Positions 39,064-47,441 of a stretch of 64,000 nucleotides of DNA are shown here, one piece after another. The translations under genes and the position numbers were made by a program. Below the pieces are notes generated by a model. That model had not been told where the DNA came from, ran no database searches, and was given only the letters and a program-made list of their open reading frames with translations. The DNA is from Streptomyces graminofaciens (GTDB lineage: Bacteria > Actinomycetota > Actinomycetes > Streptomycetales > Streptomycetaceae). The stretch covers positions 7,408,001-7,472,000 of the forward strand of contig NZ_AP018448.1 of assembly GCF_030294945.1 (NCBI RefSeq), in the 5' to 3' direction. The stretch's first letter is position 1; the number at the start of each line of letters is the position of its first letter.

Positions 39064-42014
39064 CCACTGGTTCCTTCGCCCCGCTCATCGACGTCGAGGG
39101 CATACGCGAGCGGCATGGGATACCCGGGCTGGCCCTGGCCCTCGTGGACGCGGACGGCGTCGTACGGGCCGAGGGCTTCGGCCGTACGAGTGCGGAGGAG
39201 GACGGCTCGGCGGTCTCGGCCGGGACACTGTTCCGGCTGGGGTCGGTCACCAAGTCGCTGACCGCGACCGCGGTGCTGCGGCTGTGCGAGCAAGGTCTGA
39301 TCGACCTCGACCGTCCGGTCACCGACGTGCTGCCCGCGCTCACCGGCACCGGCTACCCGGACATCGAGCGGATCACGCCACGGATGCTGCTGGGCCACAC
39401 GGCCGGGCTGCCCGACGACTTCTTCCTCACCGGCAGCCGTGACCCGCGGGACCTGGGCCGGGTCGTCCCGGCACTCCTGCGGACGTACACACCTCTCGCG
39501 CCCCCGGGCACGGCGTACTCGTACAGCAATCCCGGCTACGACCTGGCCGGCCTGCTGGCCGCCTCCGTCGCGGGCACCACGTTCCCCGAGGTCCTCGACG
39601 ACACGCTCCTCGGGCCGCTGGGCATGACGCGTACGCTCTTCGACCCGGACGTGGCCGTGACCCACCCGCACGCCCTGTCCCACGACTTCGGCGTCGACGG
39701 GGTGCCGACCGTGGAGCGCGGGCTCATCGACAATGTCGCGCACTACCCGTCCGCTTTCGCGTGGTCGAGCGCGCTCGACCTGGCGCGGTTGGTCGCCATG
39801 GTCCTGAACGAGGGACGGCACGGGGCGCACAGCCTGCTCACGCCCGAAACCGTACGGCTGATGACGACGGCACACGCTTCGCTCCACCTCCCGGACCGGC
39901 GGGCGAGCACACTGGGTCTTCGGCGGTGGCGGTGGCAGGGCCGCACGTTCGTCGGCCACCCCGGCGAGATGTGCGGGTACGGCACCTGGCTGCTCATGCT
40001 TCCCGAGGAGCGCGTCGGGGCGGTGCTGCTGGTGAACGCGCGGCCGCCAGGATTCGATGGCGCGGCCTTGCTGCACCGGGTACTGGAGACGAGCGCCCCG
40101 CCGGCCTCGTCAGCCCCGCCGCGACCGCGCGCCGAGGGCCGGGCGCGGGAGAGCGGCGGGCCCCCACCCGGCTGCGCGGGGGTCTTCGTCGGGCAGGCCA
40201 CCGGGCTGGTACGGCTCACCGTCGAGGACTGTGGACTGGTCGCGGAGATCAACGAACAGCGGGTCGCTCTCAAGGCCACCCCGGACGGCCGGTACGAGGG
40301 AGACCTCGGCGGCGACACCGTGTCCCTGGGCTTCGTGCCGGCCACGGACGGCGATGTGACCTATGTGATGGTCGACGGAGAGCTGTGCCGGCGCTTCGAC
40401 GAACGCCGGCTGGAGCGCCCGGACGCGGCCGACCTGGAGCGTTACACCGGCACGTACACCCGCCTCGACCAGGTCGAGGTCTTCGTCCGGGACGGAGAGC
40501 TGTATCTGTACTCCGAGGAGGACCGCAGCGAGCTGCGGTGCCTGCCGATCACCCGCACGATGTTCGCCTTCCAGGGAGGGGTGTTCGAGTTCATGGTGGA
40601 CGACGCGGGCGACGTCACCGGTATGCGGGCCCGGAACGCCGTGACGCTGAGGAGGACGGGGCCGCCCACGGACGCGCTCGACGTGCCCCCGCCCGCCCCG
40701 GTCGTACCGCCCGCCCCGCCCGCCCAGGTCGTCCTGGACGCCGCCGACCTCCACTCCTCGGTGCACGACCCCGTCCTCACCTCCATGACGCTGCTGAACG
40801 ACATCGCCGGCCGGTATCCCCAGGCCGTCTCCTTCGCGGCCGGGCGCCCCTACGAGGGTTTCTACGACGTCGGCTCGCTGCCCCGGCAACTGGGCGCCTT
40901 CGAGCGGTATCTGGAGAGCGAACTGGGCCTGGGCCCCGAGGAGGTGCGCCGCACCTTCTTCCAGTACGGCCGCACGAAGGGGGTCATCCACCGGCTGATC
41001 GCCCGGCACCTCGAACTCGACGAGCGGATGACCGTCGACCCCGAGTCCCTGGTCGTGACCACCGGCTGCCAGGAGGCCATGGTCCTGGTCCTGCGCGCGC
41101 TGCGCCGCGACGAGCGGGACGTGGTGCTGACCGCCGTACCGGCCTATGTGGGCTTCCTCGGCGCGACCCGGATCGTCGACATGGCCGTACGCGAGGTGCG
41201 GGAGGGGCCGGGCGGTATCGACCTGGACGACCTGGCGGAACAGATCCGCCGCGCCAGGGCCGCGGGCCTGCGGCCACGAGCCTGCTATGTCGTGCCCGAC
41301 TTCGCCAACCCCAGCGGGGTCAGCATGTCCCTGGCGGACCGGCGGCGGCTGCTGGAACTGGCGGAGCGGGAGGACCTGCTGATCCTGGAGGACAACCCGT
41401 ACTCCTTCTTCCACTCGGGGACGGGACGGCTGCCCACCCTCAAGGTCCTCGACCGGACACGGAGGGTGGTCTACTTCGGCTCGTTCGCCAAGACGGCGTT
41501 CGCGGGCGCCCGGGTCGGCTATGTGGTGGCCGACCAGCCGGTCGCGGGGGAGGGACTGTTCGCGGACCAGCTGGCCCGACTGAAGAGCATGCTGACGCTG
41601 AACACCTCGACCGTCGCCCAGGCCGTGATCGGCGGGTACCTCGTCGAGAACGAGTGCAGCCTGGAACGCGCGACGCTGCGAGAGGCGGCCGTCTACCGAA
41701 GGAACCTGCGCGCCGCGCTTGACGGTCTGGAACAACGCCTCGGCGCGGGCACCCCGGCCGGTCCGGTCTCCTGGAACACCCCGGGCGGCGGCATGTTCCT
41801 CGTCCTCACCCTGCCCTTCGCCGCCGACGAGGCGATGCTCGAACTGTCGGCGAGGAAGTTCGGCGTGCTCTGGACCCCGATGCACCACTTCTACGGCGGC
41901 TCCGGCGGCTCCCATCAGATCCGGCTCTCGCTGAGCGTCCTGTCCCCGGAGCAGATTGCGCTCGGCCTGGACCGACTGGCCGCGTTCGTCATCGAGGCGC
42001 CGCGGATTTCGTGA
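39060..42014 (+). CDS. Serine beta-lactamase-fold hydrolase fused to PLP aminotransferase
   Basis: A 984-residue two-enzyme fusion. Residues 1-345 are a class C beta-lactamase/DD-peptidase fold with S62VTK65 (SxxK), Y155-S-N157 (YxN) and a HPG motif near 300 (in place of KTG). Residues 365-530 are a beta-rich linker domain resembling the extra domain of D-aminopeptidase-like enzymes, and 535-555 is Pro-rich. Residues 570-984 are a class I/II aminotransferase of the LysN/2-aminoadipate type, with a SFAKTAFAGARVG Schiff-base Lys near 815. No break or frameshift is seen. The hydrolase half could be a peptide cleaver, esterase or transacylase (as in CapW). I know no identical fusion. Confidence 0.85.
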   Translation: MTTGSFAPLIDVEGIRERHGIPGLALALVDADGVVRAEGFGRTSAEEDGSAVSAGTLFRLGSVTKSLTATAVLRLCEQGLIDLDRPVTDVLPALTGTGYPDIERITPRMLLGHTAGLPDDFFLTGSRDPRDLGRVVPALLRTYTPLAPPGTAYSYSNPGYDLAGLLAASVAGTTFPEVLDDTLLGPLGMTRTLFDPDVAVTHPHALSHDFGVDGVPTVERGLIDNVAHYPSAFAWSSALDLARLVAMVLNEGRHGAHSLLTPETVRLMTTAHASLHLPDRRASTLGLRRWRWQGRTFVGHPGEMCGYGTWLLMLPEERVGAVLLVNARPPGFDGAALLHRVLETSAPPASSAPPRPRAEGRARESGGPPPGCAGVFVGQATGLVRLTVEDCGLVAEINEQRVALKATPDGRYEGDLGGDTVSLGFVPATDGDVTYVMVDGELCRRFDERRLERPDAADLERYTGTYTRLDQVEVFVRDGELYLYSEEDRSELRCLPITRTMFAFQGGVFEFMVDDAGDVTGMRARNAVTLRRTGPPTDALDVPPPAPVVPPAPPAQVVLDAADLHSSVHDPVLTSMTLLNDIAGRYPQAVSFAAGRPYEGFYDVGSLPRQLGAFERYLESELGLGPEEVRRTFFQYGRTKGVIHRLIARHLELDERMTVDPESLVVTTGCQEAMVLVLRALRRDERDVVLTAVPAYVGFLGATRIVDMAVREVREGPGGIDLDDLAEQIRRARAAGLRPRACYVVPDFANPSGVSMSLADRRRLLELAEREDLLILEDNPYSFFHSGTGRLPTLKVLDRTRRVVYFGSFAKTAFAGARVGYVVADQPVAGEGLFADQLARLKSMLTLNTSTVAQAVIGGYLVENECSLERATLREAAVYRRNLRAALDGLEQRLGAGTPAGPVSWNTPGGGMFLVLTLPFAADEAMLELSARKFGVLWTPMHHFYGGSGGSHQIRLSLSVLSPEQIALGLDRLAAFVIEAPRIS

Positions 42015-42042
42015 ACGCCTCAACTGCCGTGTATGCCCTGAA

Positions 42043-42084
42043 CCTGTTCCGGACCTGTTCGGGACCTGTTCGGGACCTGTAGGA
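42043..42084 (+). repeat. 11-bp tandem repeat after the cluster
   Basis: CCTGTTCGGGA repeats nearly three times with a partial fourth (first copy has one change), 28 bases past the fusion gene stop and before the convergent gene at 42153. It contains no hairpin. It may be a slipped-strand array in a non-coding gap. Confidence 0.9.
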
Positions 42085-42152
42085 CAGCTCCCGGATACCT
42101 TCCGTCGCCGGGCCGTTCTTCACGCAAGGGGCTGTCCCAGGTCCACCGAGCC

Positions 42153-42803
42153 TCAGCTGAACACGATCATCGACCCCTGCGCCAGACTCCGCGTCGCCGC
42201 CGCGTGCAGCCCCAGCCACACATGCCGTTCGCGGGCGAAGGGGCTCGGATCGTACGGGGCCGGAACGGCCGGTTCCTCCAACTCCGTCGGCGTCAGCGGT
42301 GCCTCGGGGGGTGCCGGGGGGTTCGCCGGGTCGATGCCGATCGACGGGGCGACGAACTCCAGCTCCCGCAGCAGCGCCTGGGAGGAACCCAACGGGCCGC
42401 CCCCGGCGAGGAGTTCGTCGCTCGACAGCGGCTGTGGGAAGTCGACCGGCACGTACGCGCCCGCGTGGTCGTAGTGCCAGACCAGGTGCGACTGCTGGGC
42501 CGTCCCCTCGAACATCTCCAGCAGCTGTTCGTAGTCGCCGCCCAGTTCGTCCACCGGGGTCACCGCGAGCCCGCACACCTGGAGCAGATACGCCCGGCGC
42601 AGGAAGTGCAGCGCGTCGTAGTCGAAGCCGGCGACCGGGGCCACCTCGCCGCTCAGGCCCGGCATGTACTGGTAGACCGGCACCGGCGGCAGCCCGGCCT
42701 CTCCCAGCAGCTTGTTGTAGAGCGCGAGTTCCTCGGCGAAGGGATTGTCGGGGGTGTGGCACAACACGTCGATGAGCGGGACGAGCCAGAGGTCACAGGC
42801 CAA
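42153..42803 (-). CDS. Conserved hypothetical protein
   Basis: A 216-residue cytoplasmic protein beginning with TTG (GGAG eight bases upstream). It is acidic, rich in Pro, Leu and Glu, with LVPLIDVLCHTPDNPF at the N-terminus and a Pro/Glu-rich stretch at 165-195. From memory, similar proteins are common in streptomycetes near this core position, but no function is known. Its position marks the return from the biosynthetic cluster to the conserved backbone. Confidence 0.7.
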   Translation of the reverse strand: MACDLWLVPLIDVLCHTPDNPFAEELALYNKLLGEAGLPPVPVYQYMPGLSGEVAPVAGFDYDALHFLRRAYLLQVCGLAVTPVDELGGDYEQLLEMFEGTAQQSHLVWHYDHAGAYVPVDFPQPLSSDELLAGGGPLGSSQALLRELEFVAPSIGIDPANPPAPPEAPLTPTELEEPAVPAPYDPSPFARERHVWLGLHAAATRSLAQGSMIVFS

Positions 42804-42891
42804 AAGAGCTCCTCGGGTCTACGGCGCACAGCGGTCGGTGGGCATGACACCGGGTTCGGTGGTCAGGGAAGCGTAGTCGCTGAACGCGGCT

Positions 42892-45351
42892 TCAGTCCCC
42901 GTCCGTCGCGGCAGTGGCTCCTGCCAGATCCCATACCCACACACCGCCCACCCACCTACCCGGCTCGCCCACCAGCTTGTCCACCGCCTCGCGCAACCGC
43001 TCGTCGTACAGCTGCGGAGCGAGGACCAGCGCCCCCGCGTGCCAGTACGCGAAGTCCGCGCGGGCCTGCGCCCGCCAGTTCTTCCCGATGGTCGGGACCT
43101 CGCCGCCATAACGGATGTCACGCAGGAGGTTGGAGGTGTGGCGGGGGACGGCGCCGTAGATCCCGACCCGGTCCTCGCCGAAGGGGCCGTTGAAGTAGCC
43201 GCCGGGCATCCGGAAGCCGAAGTCGGCCGTGGTCTGCCAGTGCAGCGCCGTCGCGTTGCCCGGGTCCGGCAGCGGCACGGGCACCAGGGTCTCGCCGGCC
43301 TCGGTGTCGACGTACGACTTCCACGTCCCGTCGGCGATGAACGCCGGGACGTCCGGGCGTTCGACCGACTTCAGGGGGGCCGGGACGATCGGCAGCAGCG
43401 CGAGGGTGATCGCGAGGAAGCCGACGTACCGGGTGCCGAGGCTCCGCACCGACGCCAGCCGTTCGCAGGCGAGGGCCAGCAGCATGCCGAGTACCGGGGC
43501 GCAGACCATCGCCACGCGGCCCTCGATGACCGACTCGAACAACGGCAGGTCGGCGAGCAGCGCCCAAGGGCCGGGGACGACCAGGTCCGTCTGCGGGAGG
43601 CGGATCTTCGGGCCCAGGGAGAGCAGGGCCGCCGCCGTCGCCGTGCACGCGAGCGCCTTCACCAACGGCCGCTCCCACAGGCGTACGACGATGCCGAGGG
43701 CCAGCAGGACGAGCGGCCAGCCGTAGAAGGCGTTCTGCTCGGTCGGGTTGAGGGAGAGGGCGTTCGCACGGTCCTGGTCGCCCGCGAGGAGCGAGCGCTC
43801 GGCGAAGGAGAGGAGGGCCAGAGGACTGTTGCCCGCGTTGTCGCCGTGCAGCACGCTCTTGTAGCTCTGCGGGCCGAAGAACTGCCAGGACAGCGGGAAC
43901 GCGACGAGGGGGAGCGCGACCAGCGCCGCGATGCCCAGGCCCTTGAGGAGGGGGCGCCAGGCGGCACGGGCCACGTCACGGCGTACGACCGCGTACGCGG
44001 CGGCGAACAGCAGCATCCCCATCGCGGCGAGCAGCAGCGGCTCCTCGCCGAGGAAGACCTGGTACGCGGCCATCAGCCCCAGGACGACGCCGTCCCGTCG
44101 CGTGCGGGCGCCCGTGCACAGCCGCAGCGCCCGGTCGATGATCAGCGGCATCATGAACAGCACGACGAAGTTCGGGTGCGCGTTGGCGTGGCTGACCATC
44201 GGCGGCGCGAAGGCGGCGAGGACCGCGCCCGCGAAGGCCGCTCCCCGGTGTCGGACCACCCTTTTGACGATCAGCCAGTACCAGGCGGCGGCCGTGCCGG
44301 CGAGGCCCAGGGTCATGACCAGGGCGAGCGAGACGGACGGACCCAGGGCGAGCGTGACGGGCGTGAAGGGCACGGACAGGCCGAGCATGACCGTGTTGGC
44401 CATCAGGTTCACACCGTCGGGAAAGCCCTGGAAGTCGGTGAACAGCGGGTTTCTGAGGTGGACGACGTTGTCGGCCGTGACCGCGAGGAACCACTCCCAC
44501 TGGTTCTGGTCCTGGAGGGAGTCCGGCAGATAGCGGCCGTTCGGGTCGATCCACCGTCCGGCGTGGAGCAGCACGGACAGCAACAGGAAGGCGATGACGG
44601 CGAGAACGTCGGCCGGGCGTACGGATCGGGCCTTCAGGGCGGCGAGTTCGCCGAGGACGCGGGCGTAGTCGTGCGGCCGGATCTTCGAACCGGGCTGGTG
44701 CGACCAGCGGATCGGCACCTCGGCGACGGCCCAGCCGGAGTGCCGGAAGTGCTGGAGTATCTCGATGTCTATGCCGAACCCGTTGAGGCGGGAGACGGCG
44801 AAGGCCGCGCGGGCCCGGTCGCCGTCGAACAGCTTGAAGCCGCACTGGGTGTCCCGGATGCCCGGCACCGCGAGCCCGCGTATCAGCAGGTTCCCGGCGC
44901 GGCCGAGGCTCTCGCGCACCCGGTGCTGACGCCGCTCGATGTCCGCGCCCGGCGCCTCGCGGGAACCGATCGCGGCCGCGTGCCCGTCGGAGAGCGCTTT
45001 GTCGAGCCGCTCCAACTCGCCGATGGGCGCGGCGAGATCGGCGTCCGTGACGAGGATGCGCCGCCCGTAGGAGGCGAGGACGCCGAGGCGCAGGGCGTGG
45101 CCCTTGCCGAGGTTGCGGGGTCCGCCGACGACGAGTTGGACGCGGGCGTCCCGGGCGGTGGCGGCGGCCACGACGTCCCGGGTGCCGTCCGTCGAGCCGT
45201 CGTCGACGACGATGACCTCCCAGGTGGCGGCGGCCTGTGTCGCCGTCAGATGGGCGACGACCGCGTCCAGGGTCGGGGCGAGGCGCTGCTCCTCGTTGTA
45301 GGCCGGGATGACGACGGAGAGATCGACGGTGGGGGTCGCGATCGTGCTCAT
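42892..45351 (-). CDS. Family 2 glycosyltransferase with large membrane domain
   Basis: An 819-residue protein. Residues 10-235 are a GT2 (dolichyl-phosphate mannose synthase-like) domain with VVIPAYNEE, VVDDGSTDGT and TDADLAAP motifs for nucleotide-sugar binding. Residues 245-690 contain about ten membrane helices resembling a lipid-linked sugar transferase/integral membrane domain, and the last 120 residues look extracytoplasmic. The likely role is transfer of a sugar to a polyprenyl phosphate and then on to a surface polymer or protein. The start overlaps the stop of the GntR-type regulator (ATGA). Confidence 0.88.
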   Translation of the reverse strand: MSTIATPTVDLSVVIPAYNEEQRLAPTLDAVVAHLTATQAAATWEVIVVDDGSTDGTRDVVAAATARDARVQLVVGGPRNLGKGHALRLGVLASYGRRILVTDADLAAPIGELERLDKALSDGHAAAIGSREAPGADIERRQHRVRESLGRAGNLLIRGLAVPGIRDTQCGFKLFDGDRARAAFAVSRLNGFGIDIEILQHFRHSGWAVAEVPIRWSHQPGSKIRPHDYARVLGELAALKARSVRPADVLAVIAFLLLSVLLHAGRWIDPNGRYLPDSLQDQNQWEWFLAVTADNVVHLRNPLFTDFQGFPDGVNLMANTVMLGLSVPFTPVTLALGPSVSLALVMTLGLAGTAAAWYWLIVKRVVRHRGAAFAGAVLAAFAPPMVSHANAHPNFVVLFMMPLIIDRALRLCTGARTRRDGVVLGLMAAYQVFLGEEPLLLAAMGMLLFAAAYAVVRRDVARAAWRPLLKGLGIAALVALPLVAFPLSWQFFGPQSYKSVLHGDNAGNSPLALLSFAERSLLAGDQDRANALSLNPTEQNAFYGWPLVLLALGIVVRLWERPLVKALACTATAAALLSLGPKIRLPQTDLVVPGPWALLADLPLFESVIEGRVAMVCAPVLGMLLALACERLASVRSLGTRYVGFLAITLALLPIVPAPLKSVERPDVPAFIADGTWKSYVDTEAGETLVPVPLPDPGNATALHWQTTADFGFRMPGGYFNGPFGEDRVGIYGAVPRHTSNLLRDIRYGGEVPTIGKNWRAQARADFAYWHAGALVLAPQLYDERLREAVDKLVGEPGRWVGGVWVWDLAGATAATDGD

Positions 45352-46043
45352 TCGGCGGCCAGGCGCTCGACGAGGTCGAGGGAGTGGGCGTCGTACGCGG
45401 CGATGATCTCCTGCGCGGTCTGCGCGTCCCGGCGGGTGAGGGCGTCGACGAGGTCGGTGTGGCTCGCCCACAGCCGCCCCTTGAGCCCGTCGGGGCCCTT
45501 CACCCGGCGCAGGAACTGCACCGCGCACACCCAGGCCTGAACGCGCAGCCGGTGCAGGAAGTCGGCGAGGTAGGGGTTGCCGAAGAGAATGCTCAACTCG
45601 CGCCAGAAACGCAGGTCGTAGCCGATGAGGATGTCCAGGTCACCGGCGGTGGCGGCACGTCGGGCCTCCTCGCCGCGACGCCGGACTCCCGCGAGCGCGG
45701 CGGCCGCACGGGGATCGACCTTCCGTTCCCCCAGCCGCCGGAACATGCCGTCGGTGACCAGGATGCGGGCCTCGACCATGTGCCGGTAGTCGTCCAGCGA
45801 GTACTCGTGCACCTGGAAGCCGCGGTGCTGCACGGCGTCCAGCAGTCCCTGCGCGGACAGATCCACCAGCGCCTCGCGCACGGGCGTCGCCGACACCCCG
45901 TACTGCTCGGCGATCTCCTTGACCGTGAACTCCTGCCCCGGCTGGAGACGGCCGCCCAGCACCTCGTCACGGAGCGCGTCCGCGAGCTGTTGCCGCAGGG
46001 TGCTACGGGTCACGGCGCCATTGCCGCCGCCGGTGCCGGGCAT
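45348..46043 (-). CDS. GntR-family transcriptional regulator (FCD/FadR subfamily)
   Basis: A 231-residue regulator with an N-terminal winged helix (about 11-75: RSTLRQQLADALRDEVL, FTVKEIAEQYGVSATPVREAL) and a C-terminal all-helical FCD ligand domain (about 85-225) whose helices carry Asp and His positions that can hold a metal and an acid ligand. The start at 46043 is chosen because the family begins a few residues before the winged helix. It precedes and is coupled to the GT2 membrane gene, and is divergent from the EF-Tu-like gene; either could be its target. Confidence 0.9.
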   Translation of the reverse strand: MPGTGGGNGAVTRSTLRQQLADALRDEVLGGRLQPGQEFTVKEIAEQYGVSATPVREALVDLSAQGLLDAVQHRGFQVHEYSLDDYRHMVEARILVTDGMFRRLGERKVDPRAAAALAGVRRRGEEARRAATAGDLDILIGYDLRFWRELSILFGNPYLADFLHRLRVQAWVCAVQFLRRVKGPDGLKGRLWASHTDLVDALTRRDAQTAQEIIAAYDAHSLDLVERLAAE

Positions 46044-46205
46044 TGTGGTCTGGGTCCCCCTCCGCGTACGGGTGCGGGTCTGCCGCACATGTGCTCTCTG
46101 CACGCCTGTTACGTGCTTTCTGTGTTCTCTTACGAGCACGTCACCTTACGCGTTCGGGTTCGGGCCAAGGTGTTTTGGTCTTTTGTCGACCGAGGGGGAG
46201 CGAGA

Positions 46206-47309
46206 GTGGAGTTCGAGTGGCAGCCCCGGTTGGGTCTGGGCACCCTGGGACAGGCCGGCCACGGCAGGAGCACCCTGGCGGCGGCCCTGAGCCGTCGCCA
46301 CGGATATGTGGACTGTTTCGAGCACACCGACGGTGTCCGTGACCTGATCGTCGGCGGGGCCCGGGTGGACGCCGTGATCCTCGTGGTCGCCGCGGACGAG
46401 GGGGTGCGGGCGCAGACCCGCGAGCAGGTACGGGTGGCCCGGCGGGTGGGGGTGGCGTGTGTCGTCGTGTTCCTCAACAAGTGCGACTTGGTGGAGGACG
46501 GGGACATGCTGGGGCTGGCGGAGGCGGAGGTCCGTGAGCTGCTGTCGGCGCACGGATTCCCGGGCGCCGAGATCCCTGTCGTACGCGGGTCCGCGCTGCG
46601 GGCGCTGGAGGAGGACCCCGAGGCGGTCGAGGAGATCGACGAACTCGCCCGGCGCCTGGACACATACGTCCCCGACCGGGTGCGGGAGGCCGACCGCCCG
46701 TTCCTGCTGGCGATCGAGGGCGTCTTCGACCGCCCCGGGGACGCAGGCCCGGTCGTCACCGGCCGGATCCTGCGGGGCACGGTCCGGTCCGGCGACGAGA
46801 TCGAGATCGTCGGGGGCAGGGCCTCGGCGGGCCGGGTGATCTGTGCCGGGGTGGAGATATTCGGCAGACCTGTGGTCGAGGGGGAGGCGGGCCACGGCGT
46901 CGGGGTGCTGTTGCGCGGGGTCGGACCCGAGGGCCCCGAGGTCGCACGAGGGCAGGTGCTGGCGGCGCCGGGCACTGCCACGGCGTACCGCGCTTTCGAG
47001 GCCGAGGTGTATCTGCGGTCCGAGGAAGAAGGAGGCTTCGGGGCGCCTGTCGCCGAGGGCCGGAAGGCACGGTTCTTCTTCCGCTCCGCCGAGTTCACCG
47101 GCACGATCGGGCTGCCCGAGGGCGTGCGGGAGGCGGCGCCCGGGGCGCACAGCCGGATGAGGGTGACTCTGGAGCGGCCGGTCGCCATGGAGGTCGGGCT
47201 GCGGTTCGTGATCCTGGAGGGTGGGCGGCCGGTGGGAGTGGGGGTCGTGGCGGGTGTGGCGGGTGTGGGTGGTGTATCGGGTGGTTCGGTATCGGGTGGT
47301 TCCGCGTGA
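46206..47309 (+). CDS. Degenerate EF-Tu-like GTPase
   Basis: A 367-residue EF-Tu relative with a GTG start preceded by GGGGGAG. The P-loop reads GQAGHGRST (15-23) instead of GHVDHGKT, the NKxD motif NKCD (91-94) is present, and domains 2 and 3 follow (GPVVTGRILRGTVRSGDEIEIVG; ...). The stretch between P-loop and the usual DCPGH is only about 14 residues instead of about 60 and reads DCFEH, so switch I and much of the effector region are missing. The C-terminus ends in a Gly/Val/Ser repeat tail. Streptomyces has divergent EF-Tus (for example tuf3), but this one should not function in ordinary elongation. Confidence 0.82.
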   Translation: MEFEWQPRLGLGTLGQAGHGRSTLAAALSRRHGYVDCFEHTDGVRDLIVGGARVDAVILVVAADEGVRAQTREQVRVARRVGVACVVVFLNKCDLVEDGDMLGLAEAEVRELLSAHGFPGAEIPVVRGSALRALEEDPEAVEEIDELARRLDTYVPDRVREADRPFLLAIEGVFDRPGDAGPVVTGRILRGTVRSGDEIEIVGGRASAGRVICAGVEIFGRPVVEGEAGHGVGVLLRGVGPEGPEVARGQVLAAPGTATAYRAFEAEVYLRSEEEGGFGAPVAEGRKARFFFRSAEFTGTIGLPEGVREAAPGAHSRMRVTLERPVAMEVGLRFVILEGGRPVGVGVVAGVAGVGGVSGGSVSGGSA

Positions 47310-47323
47310 GGTGAGCAACGGCG

Positions 47324-47357
47324 AGGGCGCCCCCGGCGCGGAAGCCGGGAGCGCCCT
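47324..47357. terminator. Hairpin terminator between EF-Tu-like and aminotransferase genes
   Basis: AGGGCGC and CCCGGC pair with GCCGGG and GCGCCCT around a 6-base loop, a 14-pair stem with one mismatch, followed by TTTC. It lies between convergent stops at 47309 and 47442. Downstream to 47465 are short direct repeats (GTGTACTCG, GTGCTGGTCAG). Confidence 0.85.
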
Positions 47358-47441
47358 TTCGTGAAGTCCTCGCGGCCTCAGGCCGTGTACTCGACCGACT
47401 GTGTACTCGTCAGATCACGTGCTGGTCAGGCCATGTGCTGG

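Larger units (their letters stand above)
23538..42014. other. Predicted hydrazine/hydrazide natural-product gene cluster
   Basis: Fourteen genes in two divergent units bounded by purA on the left and a conserved hypothetical on the right. Leftward: DAO-type oxidase, aminotransferase, MFS exporter. Rightward: JmjC/cupin oxygenase, methyltransferase, two ATP-grasp ligases, SET protein, MetRS-like enzyme, lysine N-hydroxylase, cupin, aminomutase, BioF2-like transferase, hydrolase/aminotransferase fusion. Known family knowledge: N-hydroxylase, MetRS-like/cupin and DAO enzymes together build hydrazinoacetate from lysine and glycine (s56-p1 Spb38-40 type). Inference: with beta-lysine formation, hydroxylation and methylation this fits a negamycin-like product. 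No NRPS, PKS or cluster-specific regulator is present. Three genes have TTA codons. Confidence 0.8.

Noticed and set aside
45384..46205. Upstream extension of the EF-Tu-like gene to a 641-codon frame
   Set aside because: It is antisense to the GntR regulator and lacks motifs; the GTG at 46206 has a good ribosome site.
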